Of a stretch of 45,281 nt of DNA, positions 8,963 through 19,741 are shown in pieces. Position 1 is the stretch's first letter; each line of letters opens with the position of its first letter. Made by a program: the position numbers and the translations under genes. The stretch is from an uncultured Neomegalonema sp. GTDB lineage: Bacteria; Pseudomonadota; Alphaproteobacteria; Rhodobacterales; Rhodobacteraceae. The notes under the pieces were generated by a model. The model worked only from the letters and a program-made list of their open reading frames with translations. It was not told the DNA's origin and made no database searches. The DNA lies in contig CAKZUT010000124.1 of assembly GCA_937922185.1 (NCBI GenBank), positions 1-45,281 of the forward strand, read 5' to 3'.

Positions 8963-9958
8963 ATGTCCGATGATGTGCATAGAACTCAGAACGCCCTGAT
9001 CGGGCAGGACGAGGCGGTCGGCCATTTCGATGCCGCGCTGACGGCGGAGCGGATGCACCATGGCTGGCTGCTCTGCGGACCGCGCGGTATCGGCAAGGCG
9101 CTGTTCGCCCGACTGGCAAGCCATGCCCTGCTATCGGGGCGGGAGAGCATCGCGACCGCCCCGGACGATGCCGCATGGCGCAGGATCGGGGAGGGGAACG
9201 AACCGCGCCTGACCCTGATCGCACGGCGCATCAACGAGAAGACCGGCAAGCTGCGGGTACAGATCGACGTCGAGCAGATCCGCGACCTGCGCCATTCCTT
9301 CAGCCTCTCGGCGGGCGAGGGAGAATGGCGCTGCGTGATCGTCGATTGCGCGGAGGAGATGAACCCCAGCGCCGCGAATGCCCTGCTGAAACTGCTGGAG
9401 GAACCGCCTGAACGGGTGGCGTTCTTCCTCGTGACCCATGCCCCCGGTCGCCTTTTGCCGACGATCCGGTCCCGGTGCCGGGTGCTGGATTTCAGGCCAC
9501 TGGAAGACGGGGCGCTGGCGCGGGCGGTGGCCGCGCTCGGGGTCGAGCTGCCCCCTGCCCTGCTGCCCGTGGCGCGCGGATCGCCGGGCGAGGCGATCCG
9601 TCTGGCTTCCGAGGACGGGGCGGCGATCATGGCGGGGATCGACGCGGTGCTGGCCCCCCTGCCCGACCGGATCGACCGGGCTGCGCTGCACCGGCTGGGC
9701 GATGCGGTCGCGCCCGCCGACCGGGACGAGGGATTCGGTATCGCGATCCGCATTGTGGTCGATATCGCCGCAAGGCGGGCCTGCGACATCGGCGGCACCA
9801 CCCCTGCCGAGCGCGCGAACGGGGCGCGCTGGGCCGATGCCGCCATGGCGATCCAGTCCGATGCCGCCCGCACCCGCGCGCTCAACCTTGACCGGCGACA
9901 GGCATTGCTGGATACCTTCGCCCGGATCGAGGAGGCGGCGAGGCGCGCCGTGTCCTGA
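8963..9958 (+). CDS. holB: DNA polymerase III subunit delta'
   Basis: HHGWLLCGPRGIGKALFA, NPSAANALLKLLEEPPERVAFFLVTHAPGRLLPTIRSRCR. Confidence 0.93.
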   Translation: MSDDVHRTQNALIGQDEAVGHFDAALTAERMHHGWLLCGPRGIGKALFARLASHALLSGRESIATAPDDAAWRRIGEGNEPRLTLIARRINEKTGKLRVQIDVEQIRDLRHSFSLSAGEGEWRCVIVDCAEEMNPSAANALLKLLEEPPERVAFFLVTHAPGRLLPTIRSRCRVLDFRPLEDGALARAVAALGVELPPALLPVARGSPGEAIRLASEDGAAIMAGIDAVLAPLPDRIDRAALHRLGDAVAPADRDEGFGIAIRIVVDIAARRACDIGGTTPAERANGARWADAAMAIQSDAARTRALNLDRRQALLDTFARIEEAARRAVS

Positions 9959-9982
9959 CTTCTCTCGCACGGAAACCCATCG

Positions 9983-10762
9983 ATGCTCGTAGACAGTCAC
10001 TGCCATCTCGACTTTCCCGATTTCGACGGGGACCGCGACGATCTGGTCGTCCGGGCGCGAGCGGCGGGCGTCACGAAGATGGTGACGATCTGCACCCGTG
10101 CGAGCGCCGAGCCGACGGTGCGCGCAATCGCCGAACACTATGACGGCGTCTATTACGCGGTCGGGGCGCATCCCCTGAATGTGGGCGAGGCCCCGCTGAT
10201 GACGGTGCAGGAACTGGTCGGTTTCGCCGACCACCCGAAGATGGTCGGGATCGGCGAGACGGGGCTGGACTATCACTACGACAAATGGCCGCCGGAGATG
10301 CAGCAGGAAAGTTTCCGGCGGCATATCGTGGCCGCGCGGGAGACCGGCCTGCCGCTCATCATCCATGCGCGCAATGCCGATGACGACGTCGCCGCGATCC
10401 TGCGCGAGGGCTACGCGGAAGGGCCGTATACCTGCGTGATGCACTGTTTCTCATCTGGCAGGGCGCTGGCCGAGGCGGCGCTGGAAATGGGTTTCTACCT
10501 CTCCATGTCCGGGGTCGCGACCTTCAGGAATGCCGAAGACTTGCGGGCGATCTTCGCCGATGCGCCGCTGGACCGGGTGCTGGTTGAGACGGACGCGCCC
10601 TATCTCGCGCCGGTGCCGAAGCGCGGCAAGCGCAACGAACCGGCCTATGTGGCGCATACCGCCATTGTCGGGGCGCAGGTCTTCGGCGTGACGACGGAGG
10701 AGTTTTCCGCCGCGACCACCGCGAATTTCCACCGGCTGTTCTCGAAAGTCCCGACCACATGA
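9983..10762 (+). CDS. tatD: TatD family metal-dependent hydrolase
   Basis: MLVDSHCHLDFPDF, GIGETGLDYHYD, IIHARNAD, VMHCFSSG, LVETDAPYLAPVPKRGKRNEPA. Confidence 0.95.
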   Translation: MLVDSHCHLDFPDFDGDRDDLVVRARAAGVTKMVTICTRASAEPTVRAIAEHYDGVYYAVGAHPLNVGEAPLMTVQELVGFADHPKMVGIGETGLDYHYDKWPPEMQQESFRRHIVAARETGLPLIIHARNADDDVAAILREGYAEGPYTCVMHCFSSGRALAEAALEMGFYLSMSGVATFRNAEDLRAIFADAPLDRVLVETDAPYLAPVPKRGKRNEPAYVAHTAIVGAQVFGVTTEEFSAATTANFHRLFSKVPTT

Positions 10763-11580
10763 GCGGCGATATCCTGCGCGCGACGATCCTGGGCTGTGGC
10801 TCTTCGGGCGGAGTGCCGCGTCTGGGCGGCGAGGACGGGGGCGGAAACTGGGGGGCCTGCGACCCCGCGAACCCGAAGAACCGCCGCCGCCGCTGCGCCC
10901 TGCTGGTCGAGCGGATCGGGGCGCAGGGCACCACGCGGGTTATGGTCGATGCCGGGGCCGATGCGCGGGAGCAATTGCTGTCGGCCCGTGCCGGAACGGT
11001 CGATGCGGTTCTCGTGACCCATGAACATGCCGACCATATCCACGGCATCGACGACCTGCGCCCCATCGTTCTCAACCGGCGCGAGCGGCTGGATATCTGG
11101 ACCGATCCCGATACCGGGGCCGTGCTGCAACACCGCTTCGCCTATGTCTTCGAGCAGCTTGAGGGCAGCCCCTACCCGCCGATCTTCACCCTGCGTATCC
11201 ATCACGGATCGGTCGTCATCGACGGCGCGGGGGGGCCGGTCGAGGGGATCGCCCATGTGGTCGATCACGGGCCGAATTTTCAGGCACGGGGCTTCCGCTT
11301 CGGCGGTCTGGGCTACACCCCCGATGTCAGCGCGCTGCATGATGACAGCGCCGGGAAGCTGGCCGATCTCGATGTCTGGATCGTGGATGCCCTGCGCTGG
11401 ACCCCCCATCCGACCCATGCCCATGTCGATCAGGCCCTGGAATGGATCGCGGCCATCAAACCGAAACGGGCGATCCTGACCAACCTCCATATCGACCTCG
11501 ATTACGACGAACTGGCCGCCTACCTGCCCGACAATGTAGAACCCGCCTGGGACGGAATGCAGGTGGAACTGGGCATCTGA
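10759..11580 (+). CDS. MBL-fold metallo-hydrolase (PhnP-like phosphodiesterase family)
   Basis: LGCGSSGGVPRLGG, VLVTHEHADHIHGIDDLR, NLHIDLDYDEL; 4-bp overlap with tatD. Confidence 0.9.
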   Translation: MSGDILRATILGCGSSGGVPRLGGEDGGGNWGACDPANPKNRRRRCALLVERIGAQGTTRVMVDAGADAREQLLSARAGTVDAVLVTHEHADHIHGIDDLRPIVLNRRERLDIWTDPDTGAVLQHRFAYVFEQLEGSPYPPIFTLRIHHGSVVIDGAGGPVEGIAHVVDHGPNFQARGFRFGGLGYTPDVSALHDDSAGKLADLDVWIVDALRWTPHPTHAHVDQALEWIAAIKPKRAILTNLHIDLDYDELAAYLPDNVEPAWDGMQVELGI

Positions 11581-11610
11581 TCCCAACGGCCCTGAACGCT
11601 GACTGTTCTT

Positions 11611-11721
11611 CCCCGGATGCACTGCAACATGCAATGTTGCTGTGCTGGTCCGGGGCCGGGTTCTGACGCGGAGAGACCCCGGACCAGCAGCGCAGGACTG
11701 CGCCCCGCGCAGCATCCGGGG
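11611..11721. repeat. Head-to-head pair of ~45-bp imperfect palindromes (units 11611-11655 and 11677-11721)
   Basis: Unit 1 ccccggatgcactgcaacatgcaatgttgctgtgctggtccgggg; unit 2 ccccggaccagcagcgcaggactgcgccccgcgcagcatccgggg. The reverse complement of unit 1 aligns with unit 2. Confidence 0.8.
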
Positions 11722-11802
11722 ATTCGCAGTAACGGTCAGCCATAAAGGCGGTGGGTATGATCCCCGTACTGCGCGGGGGCGCGCCCTCCGGGAACGAGGC
11801 TG

Positions 11803-12810
11803 TTATCGCGGCTCCAGCCCCGGCTCGTCCAGAACACCGCGCGGGCAACCGGGCGACTGGACAGGGGCGGCGCTGATCAGCTCCGCGACGGGCGTGGCCG
11901 GGTCGATGCGGCCCCGCAGGGCGATGGTGATCTCCCGGATGAGGACACGGCCCTGCTGACCCCGGCATTTCACCTGCACCCGCTGGCCCGCACCCGGCCC
12001 GAAGGCCGTGTCAAAGGCCGCACGCAGGTCGCTCGTCTCGATCTCCCGCCCCACGCGATCCGCGAGGAAGGCCCCGACGGCGGACCCGTTGACGGCATCG
12101 GTCACGAGCAGGGTATCGTCGAAATATTCATCCGCCCCCCCTTCCGCGAAGTAGCAGGTGCCGTGCTTGATCCATTCATGCCGGTCGAGCAGGCTCCGCG
12201 CCCCCGGCATGGCCGCGTCGAGGGCCGCACGGGTCTCGGCATCGACCTCCGGGGCGGGCAGGGCGCGCCAGTTGCGCTCGGTATCGAGGCGCACCAGCAT
12301 GGTCGGCACACCACAGAAAAACGTCCCGTTCGGCTGGGGCCAGAGGCCATGGATCGAGAGACGCCGCCCCGCCTCCGGCAAGTCCCCGCCATTGAGCGCC
12401 ACGCATTCGGGGCGCGACGGGCTGCGCTCACAGAAGGCGGGCTGCCAGCTCAGGGCGAGCAGGTTATCGGTGGATTCCGTCCGCCCTGCGGGCACCGCGA
12501 TCTGCGGCACCGGCCCGTCCGTCGCGGGCACCGCATGGATACCGCAGGCCGTCGAGACCCAGCGCGCCGGGGTGACGGGGGCTTCGGGTATTCGCACCTG
12601 AAAGAAATCGCCCCCCGCCTCATTGATTGCGATCATGTCATAGGCGCGGCGCGGTTCGGTCCGAATGTCGCCCGGATTGGTGCGGCGGTTCTTGGACTGA
12701 AAAGCATCGCAGCTCTCGAAGGCGATGAAATAGCCGGTCAACGGCTCCGCCGCCCGCGCGGGAGCACCGGGCACCAGTCCCGCCACCACTGCCAAAACCG
12801 CTGCGCGCAT
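11803..12810 (-). CDS. Ribonuclease T2 family protein (secreted/periplasmic)
   Basis: Signal peptide MRAAVLAVVAGLVPGAPARA; CAS-I-like SIHGLWPQPNG; CAS-II-like HEWIKHGTC. Confidence 0.92.
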   Translation of the reverse strand: MRAAVLAVVAGLVPGAPARAAEPLTGYFIAFESCDAFQSKNRRTNPGDIRTEPRRAYDMIAINEAGGDFFQVRIPEAPVTPARWVSTACGIHAVPATDGPVPQIAVPAGRTESTDNLLALSWQPAFCERSPSRPECVALNGGDLPEAGRRLSIHGLWPQPNGTFFCGVPTMLVRLDTERNWRALPAPEVDAETRAALDAAMPGARSLLDRHEWIKHGTCYFAEGGADEYFDDTLLVTDAVNGSAVGAFLADRVGREIETSDLRAAFDTAFGPGAGQRVQVKCRGQQGRVLIREITIALRGRIDPATPVAELISAAPVQSPGCPRGVLDEPGLEPR

Positions 12811-12912
12811 CCGTTCTCTCCTTCACGTCCCTGCCGCATGACGTACCATGCCCGAACGGGGCGAGGCAAAAATCCGGCTTGAGTGACCCGCCCCCCCATG
12901 ACAAGGAAGGGC

Positions 12913-13818
12913 ATGATTCGCGCGACCGCAACCCCCCGTGCCGATGCCGCGCCGTCCTTCGCCGGACGGATGACCGAGTGTGCGCCGCTGGCCCCCTATA
13001 CGTGGTTTCGGGTGGGTGGAGAGGCCCAAATCCTCTACGCACCGGAAGATACGCAGGCACTGGCCGATATGATGCGGGGATGGTCCGGGCCGGTCCTGCC
13101 CATCGGGGTCGGCTCGAACCTGCTGGTCCGCGACGGGGGGATCGCGGGTCTGGTCGTGCGGCTCGGGCGGGGCTTTACGGGGATCACCGTCGAGGGCGAC
13201 ACGATCCGCGCCGGGGCGGCGGTGCCCGACGCAAAGCTGGCGCAGGCGGCCCGGCACGCGGGGCTGGCGGGTCTGGAATTCAATCGCGGCATACCGGGTA
13301 CAGTCGGCGGAGCCGTGCGGATGAATGCCGGATGCCACGGCACCGAAACCCGCGACCGGCTGATCGAGGCAACGGTCGTCTTTCGCGACGGCACCGTGCG
13401 GACGCTTTCAGAGGACGCTCTCGGGTTCGGCTATCGCCATTGCACCCTGCCCGATGATGCGGTGGTGACCGAGGCCCTCTTTCGCGGCACCCCGGACGAC
13501 CCGGATGCCATCGCCGCCCGCATGGCCGACCTGATGACCGCGCGCGAGGCGGCACAGCCGGTACGCGAGAAAACGGGCGGCTCGACCTTCCGCAACCCCC
13601 CCGGCGAGAGCGCATGGAAGCTGATCGACGCCGCCGGATGCCGGGGACTGCGGGTCGGGGACGCGCAGGTCAGCGAGAAGCACTGCAATTTCCTCGTCAA
13701 TCACGGGCAGGCGACCGCCGCCGATCTCGAACGCCTCGGCGAAACGGTGCGCGAGCGGGTACGCGCCGATTCCGGCCATGATCTGCATTGGGAAATCCGC
13801 CGGGTGGGACAGGCATGA
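12913..13818 (+). CDS. murB: UDP-N-acetylmuramate dehydrogenase
   Basis: [62 protein letters not shown]...[15 protein letters not shown] 12913 is preceded by aaggaagg; alternative start 12883. Confidence 0.95.
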   Translation: MIRATATPRADAAPSFAGRMTECAPLAPYTWFRVGGEAQILYAPEDTQALADMMRGWSGPVLPIGVGSNLLVRDGGIAGLVVRLGRGFTGITVEGDTIRAGAAVPDAKLAQAARHAGLAGLEFNRGIPGTVGGAVRMNAGCHGTETRDRLIEATVVFRDGTVRTLSEDALGFGYRHCTLPDDAVVTEALFRGTPDDPDAIAARMADLMTAREAAQPVREKTGGSTFRNPPGESAWKLIDAAGCRGLRVGDAQVSEKHCNFLVNHGQATAADLERLGETVRERVRADSGHDLHWEIRRVGQA

Positions 13819-14723
13819 ATCGTCAATTCCAGCGCATTGCCGTCCTGAAGGGCGGACCATCCGCCGAACGGGATGTATCGCTCGTTTCGGGCCGCGAATG
13901 CGCCAGCGGCCTCCGCGAGGCGGGCTACGACGTCACGGAAATCGACGCGGGCGATGATCTTGTGGACCGCCTGAACGAGGCGCGCCCCGATGCCGTCTTC
14001 AATGCCCTGCACGGGCGCTGGGGCGAGGACGGTTGCGTACAGGGCATCCTCGAATGGATGCGCCTGCCCTATACCCATTCGGGTGTGCTGGCCTCGGCGC
14101 TGGCGATGGACAAGGCGCGGGCCAAGACGGTGTTCGCCGCCGCAAACCTGCCGGTCGCCGATCATCTGCTCGTGGCTCCCGCCGCCATTGCCGCCGATCA
14201 CGCGATGGAGCCGCCCTATGTGGTCAAGCCCTGGAACGAGGGATCATCGGTCGGCATCCATCTGGTGCTGGACGGGGCGAACCGGCCTCCGGCGGTCGAT
14301 ACGGCGGACGCCCCCGCCCTGCTGATGGTCGAGCGATATGTGCCGGGGCGCGAACTGACCGTCGCGGTCAGGAACGGCGAGCCGCTGGCGGTGACGGAAA
14401 TCTTCGTGGAGGGATGGTACGACTACCACGCGAAATACAGCGCGGGCGGATCACGCCATGAAATTCCGGCGGATATCCCGGCGGCGCTGGCGACACGCTG
14501 TCTGGAGGCGGCGGTGCTGGCCCATGAGACGCTGGGATGCCGGGGGGTCTCGCGCACCGATTTCCGCTATGATCCCGATGCGGATCGCCTCATCGTGCTG
14601 GAGACGAATACGCAACCGGGCATGACCCCGACCTCGCTGGTGCCCGAACAGGCGGCGCAACTGGGTGAGAGCTTTCCGGACCTCGTCTCGTGGATGGTGG
14701 AGGATGCTTCATGCGACCGGTAG
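13815..14723 (+). CDS. ddl: D-alanine--D-alanine ligase
   Basis: [70 protein letters not shown]; start overlaps the murB stop (atga). Confidence 0.96.
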   Translation: MNRQFQRIAVLKGGPSAERDVSLVSGRECASGLREAGYDVTEIDAGDDLVDRLNEARPDAVFNALHGRWGEDGCVQGILEWMRLPYTHSGVLASALAMDKARAKTVFAAANLPVADHLLVAPAAIAADHAMEPPYVVKPWNEGSSVGIHLVLDGANRPPAVDTADAPALLMVERYVPGRELTVAVRNGEPLAVTEIFVEGWYDYHAKYSAGGSRHEIPADIPAALATRCLEAAVLAHETLGCRGVSRTDFRYDPDADRLIVLETNTQPGMTPTSLVPEQAAQLGESFPDLVSWMVEDASCDR

Positions 14724-15631
14724 AGGAAACGCTTTCCGCGCGCGACCCTGCCCCCGTCGTGATGCAGGCAAAGGCAAAACCGAAGGCCGGGGAGACGGCC
14801 CCGCGCTTGCCCTCCCTTTTCACGAAGCACCGCTTGCTGACCCTGTGGCTGCCCGCCGTGCTGATCGCGGGGCTGGCGTTTGTCGCCTATAACTGGCAGC
14901 GCATCCGAAGCGAGGCGCTGATCCGCGCACAGGCCGTGCGAACCGCCGTCATCGACCACCCGGAATTCGCCGTCACGGATATGGAGGTCAGCGGCCATAT
15001 CCAGCTTTCCGTGCATGAAATCGGTCGGATCGTGGGGATCGAGCCGGGAACGCGCTCGATCTCGTCTCTGCGTTTCGATGCCCGCGAGGCCCGCGAGGCG
15101 CTGCTGGCGGACCCGTGGATCGAGCGCGCCTCGGTCGCTGTCGATCCTTCCGGCGTGATGAAGATCTCGATCATCGAGCGCATTCCGGTCGCGATCTGGC
15201 GCAATGACGAGGGGTTCTTCCTGATCGACGCCACCGGCCACCCCATCGTGTCGGTCGCCGATGCCGGAGAGCGGCTGGACCTGCCCGTCCTGATCGGGAC
15301 CGATGCGAACGAGGCCGTGGGCGATGCCCGCGCGCTGTTGCAGGCGGCTCCCATGGCGGCCCTGCCCCGGATCGCGGCACTGGTCCGCCGGGGACAGCGG
15401 CGCTGGGACATCGTGACCGACGGCGGGCTGGTCGTGAAGCTGCCTGCCGAAAAACCGCTCGATGCCCTGCGTCTGCTGGTGGATCGCGATCTCGAAAAGC
15501 GCCTTTCCCCGTTCGCGGTGACCGGGATTGACCTGCGCCTGCCGGACGAGCCGCCCGTGATCCGGCTGGAACCGGGGGCAAGCGGGATGCGCGAAGAACT
15601 GTTGCGGACTCTCAGGACGACCTACCGGTGA
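14711..15631 (+). CDS. ftsQ: Cell division protein FtsQ
   Basis: Cytosolic N-terminus, one TM, POTRA-like region ([24 protein letters not shown]...[37 protein letters not shown]); dcw position. Confidence 0.93.
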   Translation: MRPVEETLSARDPAPVVMQAKAKPKAGETAPRLPSLFTKHRLLTLWLPAVLIAGLAFVAYNWQRIRSEALIRAQAVRTAVIDHPEFAVTDMEVSGHIQLSVHEIGRIVGIEPGTRSISSLRFDAREAREALLADPWIERASVAVDPSGVMKISIIERIPVAIWRNDEGFFLIDATGHPIVSVADAGERLDLPVLIGTDANEAVGDARALLQAAPMAALPRIAALVRRGQRRWDIVTDGGLVVKLPAEKPLDALRLLVDRDLEKRLSPFAVTGIDLRLPDEPPVIRLEPGASGMREELLRTLRTTYR

Positions 15632-16917
15632 GTGGCCTGCCCGTCCTGCGCGCCTTCGAGGCGATCCGGGGCCGCGTGGCCACGGCACTGGGCGGCGAGC
15701 GGCTGGCCGTCATCGATCTCGGCGGATCGCATGTCTCGTGCCTGCTGGCGGATATCCGCCATTCCCTGCTGGACCGGACGATGCTGGACCGGGATGTCGA
15801 TATCTACGCCGCGCTGCGCGTGGTTGCCGCCGCCAGCGCCCCCTCCGCCGGGATGAAGGCCGGGGCGATAGACGATCCCGAGGCCACGGCGCAGGCCCTT
15901 CGCGCGGTGCTGCGCGATATCCATTCACAGATCGGGATGACCCCCGACCGCGCGATCTTCGCCCTGTCCGGCGGGTCGCCGCGTACCTTGCAGGCGACCG
16001 CGACCAGCGCGATCCCGGTGCGGAGCGTGGATGATGCCACGGTCGGGCGCGTGATGGCATCCTGCCGACAGGAAATCGCGCTCCGCATCCGCCGCCCGCT
16101 GCATATCGAACCTCTGGATTTCACGCGCAACGGCGTTCCTGAAATTGCCGACCCGAGGGGCCACGGTGCCCGTACACTCGGGGTGCGTTTCGGGATCGTG
16201 ACCGTGGAACGCGAGGCGCTCGAACGCCTCGGCACCGTGGCGAGCGGGGCGGGGCTGGCCGTCTCGGGCGTGGCCTGTGCCGCTGCCGCAAGCGGATATT
16301 CGACGCTGACCCAGGACGAGCTGGATCTGGGCGCGACGGTGGTGGATATCGGGGCGCATGTGACCGGGGTGGCCAGTTTCCGCCGCAACCGCCTGCGCTC
16401 GGTCCATTGCATCAGCATCGGCGGATCGACCATGACGCGCGACCTCGCCGAGGCCATGGGCATCGGCCTCGACGAGGCCGAGGTCATGAAACTCGGCCCC
16501 GGAGCGGCGGGCTTCTCCGCCGATCCCTCCATTCTGGGCGGTGCCGGGCCGGGGGAGACCACGATGGTGCTGACCGGCGTGATCCGCCCCAGAGTGGAGG
16601 AAATTTTCGAGCTGGTCCGCGCCGTCCTGCCGAACGACGAGCCACGCCCCGTCATCCTCACCGGCGGGGGCAGCCGGATGCAGGGAATGGTGCAGGCGGG
16701 AACCGCCGTGCTGGACCGCCGGGTGCGTCTGGGCAGGGCGATCCGCACACGCGGCGCACCGCAATCGACCCTGGGTCCGGAATTCGCCGCCGCTCACGGC
16801 CTGCTTGCCCATGCGATCCGCCTGCAATGCGAACCCTGGGCCGAAGCGATGTCCACAGTACGCGATGGCGAGCAGGCATTCGGCGGTTTGCGCCAATGGC
16901 TTCGGGAAAACTGGTAA
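15628..16917 (+). CDS. ftsA: Cell division protein FtsA
   Basis: LAVIDLGGSHVSCLLAD, ATVVDIGAHVTGVASFRRNRL, VILTGGGSRMQGM; between ftsQ and ftsZ. Confidence 0.95.
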   Translation: MSGLPVLRAFEAIRGRVATALGGERLAVIDLGGSHVSCLLADIRHSLLDRTMLDRDVDIYAALRVVAAASAPSAGMKAGAIDDPEATAQALRAVLRDIHSQIGMTPDRAIFALSGGSPRTLQATATSAIPVRSVDDATVGRVMASCRQEIALRIRRPLHIEPLDFTRNGVPEIADPRGHGARTLGVRFGIVTVEREALERLGTVASGAGLAVSGVACAAAASGYSTLTQDELDLGATVVDIGAHVTGVASFRRNRLRSVHCISIGGSTMTRDLAEAMGIGLDEAEVMKLGPGAAGFSADPSILGGAGPGETTMVLTGVIRPRVEEIFELVRAVLPNDEPRPVILTGGGSRMQGMVQAGTAVLDRRVRLGRAIRTRGAPQSTLGPEFAAAHGLLAHAIRLQCEPWAEAMSTVRDGEQAFGGLRQWLRENW

Positions 16918-17070
16918 GTTCCGATCTCAAGCGAAACGCTTGAATCGCCAGTGGAAGAACCCGTTAAAGGTCAATTTACCCTGTGACTTCCGTGAAAATT
17001 TCGTTACGATTCCGAATCACGAGCAGAAAAAAAACAACAAAACAAAAACCATCAACATACAGGCGGTACC

Positions 17071-18582
17071 ATGGCTTTGAATCTTGGGGCGGTAGACGAC
17101 CATGACATGAAGCCGAAGATCACGGTCTTCGGCGTGGGCGGTGCGGGCGGCAATGCCGTCAACAACATGATCAACAAAAACCTGGAGGGCGTGGAGTTCG
17201 TCGTGGCGAATACCGACGCGCAGGCGATCGAGCAGTCCCGCTCGTCGCGCCGGGTTCAGCTCGGCTCCGGCGTAACGGCGGGTCTGGGCGCGGGGATGAA
17301 ACCCTCCATCGGGCGCGAGGCCGCCGAGGAAACCATCGACGAGCTGATCGATCACCTCAACGGCGCGAATATGTGCTTCATCACCGCCGGCATGGGCGGG
17401 GGCACCGGCACGGGTGCCGCTCCGGTCATCGCCAAGGCGGCACGGGAACTGGGTGTCCTGACCGTCGGCGTCGTGACGAAGCCGTTCTCCTTCGAGGGCG
17501 CGAAACGGATGCAGCTTGCCGAGGACGGTCTTGAGGAGCTTCAGCAATACGTCGATACGCTCATCATCATCCCGAACCAGAACCTGTTCCGCATCGCGAC
17601 CGAGAACACGACCATCATGGATGCGTTCAACCTCGCCGATGATGTGCTGTATCAGGGCGTCAAGGGCGTCACCGACCTGATGGTCATGCCCGGCCTCATC
17701 AACCTCGACTTCGCGGATGTCCGCACGGTCATGGGCGAGATGGGCAAGGCCATGATGGGCACCGGTGAGGCCGAGGGCGAGGGCCGCGCGGTCGAGGCCG
17801 CCGAGAAAGCCATCGCCAACCCGCTGCTGGACGACGTGTCGCTCAAGGGCGCGCGGGGTGTTCTCATCAACATCACCGGCGGTCCCGACCTGAAACTGTT
17901 CGAGGTCGATGAGGCGGCATCCCGCATCAAGCAGGAAGTCGATCCCGGCGCGAACATCATCGTCGGCTCGTGCTTCGATGACAGCCTCAAGGGCCATATG
18001 CGCGTTTCCGTCGTCGCGACCGGCATCGAAGCCGAGGCGCAGACCGCGCGCGGTGCCGAGCCTGCGCGCCTCGGCGCAGCCAGCCGCCCCCGCCGGGCGA
18101 TCCCCGCTCCGCGCTATGCAAGCGATGCGGCGGGCGACCGCGAGATCGGGGCAGGAACGCGCCATGCGGTCCGTCAGGCCGTCGGCGCGCGCAGCGACGC
18201 TGTAGAAGAGCCGGTGACAGTCGATGACTATGCCGAGGAACCCCTCGCCGCGACCGGCACCGACGGCATCGCGCCGCAGATGCCGCTCAACGCCCCGACG
18301 ACCTCGACCCAGGGTGCCGTCGCGACCGTGATCGACCCCTCGGTCGCTGACACCGTTTCGATGGGTGCCTCCTCCGCACCGACCGAGAGCGCAGCACCGA
18401 TATCGGCCCGTGCCGGACTGAACCTGATCCGCCGCGTCGCCGACAGCCTCGGTGCCCGGTCGTCAGACAATGAGACAGCCCCGGCAAAATCGCCCTTCAA
18501 GGGCGAGAGCATCGACGGTGACGGGTCTTCCGAAGACGATGCGCTCCAGATCCCCGCATTTCTGCGGCGTCAGGCCAACTGA
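17071..18582 (+). CDS. ftsZ: Cell division protein FtsZ
   Basis: [42 protein letters not shown]; long linker and conserved tail [15 protein letters not shown]. Confidence 0.98.
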   Translation: MALNLGAVDDHDMKPKITVFGVGGAGGNAVNNMINKNLEGVEFVVANTDAQAIEQSRSSRRVQLGSGVTAGLGAGMKPSIGREAAEETIDELIDHLNGANMCFITAGMGGGTGTGAAPVIAKAARELGVLTVGVVTKPFSFEGAKRMQLAEDGLEELQQYVDTLIIIPNQNLFRIATENTTIMDAFNLADDVLYQGVKGVTDLMVMPGLINLDFADVRTVMGEMGKAMMGTGEAEGEGRAVEAAEKAIANPLLDDVSLKGARGVLINITGGPDLKLFEVDEAASRIKQEVDPGANIIVGSCFDDSLKGHMRVSVVATGIEAEAQTARGAEPARLGAASRPRRAIPAPRYASDAAGDREIGAGTRHAVRQAVGARSDAVEEPVTVDDYAEEPLAATGTDGIAPQMPLNAPTTSTQGAVATVIDPSVADTVSMGASSAPTESAAPISARAGLNLIRRVADSLGARSSDNETAPAKSPFKGESIDGDGSSEDDALQIPAFLRRQAN

Positions 18583-18626
18583 GCACGATCCCGCACCGCA
18601 AATCGGACGGGAAAAATCTGACGATG

Positions 18627-18655
18627 AAAAGGCCGGGTTGAATCCCGGCCTTTTT
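18627..18655 (+). terminator. Rho-independent terminator after ftsZ
   Basis: gaaaaggccggg-ttgaat-cccggccttttt, GC-rich stem with T-tract. Confidence 0.85.
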
Positions 18656-18682
18656 CATGTTGAATCACTTAACGTGCAAGAA

Positions 18683-18697
18683 TTAACCATTTGTTAG
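18683..18697. promoter_or_regulatory. Candidate CtrA-type site (TTAA-N7-TTAA-like) upstream of lpxC
   Basis: ttaaccatttgttag = TTAA-CCATTTG-TTAG, one mismatch to TTAAN7TTAA; AT-rich ftsZ-lpxC intergenic region. Confidence 0.4.
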
Positions 18698-18820
18698 TCA
18701 AATTGTTCCGAAGTTCATTCTTGGATAACCATTGTTGCAATCTGACATAAAGTTTGAATTGTCGTGCCGTGTACTGACTGCTACGTGGTAATTGTCTTCC
18801 CGACTTACGAGGTTTTTTTC

Positions 18821-19741
18821 ATGCAGCGCACTCTCGCCCGCAAGGCCCGGCTTTCCGGAGTCGGTGTCCACAGCGGCCAGCCTGCGACGGTCACGATCCT
18901 TCCCGCCCCCTGTGATACCGGCGTCCGGTTCATCCGCCTCGACATCGAGGATCGGAACAACCTGATCGACGCGCGCTTCGATACGGTCACGGATACGGCG
19001 CTGTGTACCTGCATCGGCAATGACGGCGGAGCGAAAGTCTCGACCATCGAACATCTGATGGCCGCACTGGCCGGATGCGGCATCGACAACGCCCTTGTCG
19101 AGGTGGACGGCCCCGAAGTGCCCATCATGGACGGCAGCTCCGGGCCATTTCTCGATGCCCTGCTCTCCGCCGGAACCATCGAACAGGATGAACCGCTGCG
19201 CGCGATTCGCATTCTCAAGCCGGTCACGGTCCATCTCGGTGACAAGACCGCCGAGTTACTGCCCGCCGAGCATTTCGAGATCGAATACGATATCGACTTC
19301 GACGATGCCGCCATTGGCAAACAACACCGGGTCGAGCGATTCACGGGCGATGCTTTTGTCCGCGATTATGCGGATTCGCGCACGTTCTGTACGCTGGGCG
19401 ATGTTGAGGCCCTGCGGAAGATCGGCTTCGCGCGCGGCGGTACGCTCCAGAACGCGATCGTCGTGGACAAGGGCCGCGTTCTCAATCGCGAGGGCCTGCG
19501 CCACCGGGACGAATTCGTCCGCCATAAGATGCTCGATGCCGTGGGCGATCTCGCCCTTGCCGGTGTGCCGGTCATCGGGCGTTATCGCGGTGTGCGCGCG
19601 GGGCATGACATGACGAACCGCCTGCTTCATGCCCTCTTCGCCGACCCCACCGCATGGCGTTACGAGGAAGTGGCCGACCGGGGGCTGGTCGCTCTCGACC
19701 ACGAGACGCAGGACCCGGCGCGCGATCTCGCCTATGCCTGA
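18821..19741 (+). CDS. lpxC: UDP-3-O-acyl-N-acetylglucosamine deacetylase
   Basis: MQRTLARKARLSGVGVHSGQPATVTILPA, STIEHLMAALAGCGIDNALVEVDGPEVPIMDGSS, HKMLDAVGDLALAG. Confidence 0.96.
   Translation: MQRTLARKARLSGVGVHSGQPATVTILPAPCDTGVRFIRLDIEDRNNLIDARFDTVTDTALCTCIGNDGGAKVSTIEHLMAALAGCGIDNALVEVDGPEVPIMDGSSGPFLDALLSAGTIEQDEPLRAIRILKPVTVHLGDKTAELLPAEHFEIEYDIDFDDAAIGKQHRVERFTGDAFVRDYADSRTFCTLGDVEALRKIGFARGGTLQNAIVVDKGRVLNREGLRHRDEFVRHKMLDAVGDLALAGVPVIGRYRGVRAGHDMTNRLLHALFADPTAWRYEEVADRGLVALDHETQDPARDLAYA

Noticed and set aside
9131-10444. 437-aa minus-strand ORF across holB-tatD
   Set aside because: Antisense shadow of two confidently identified genes.
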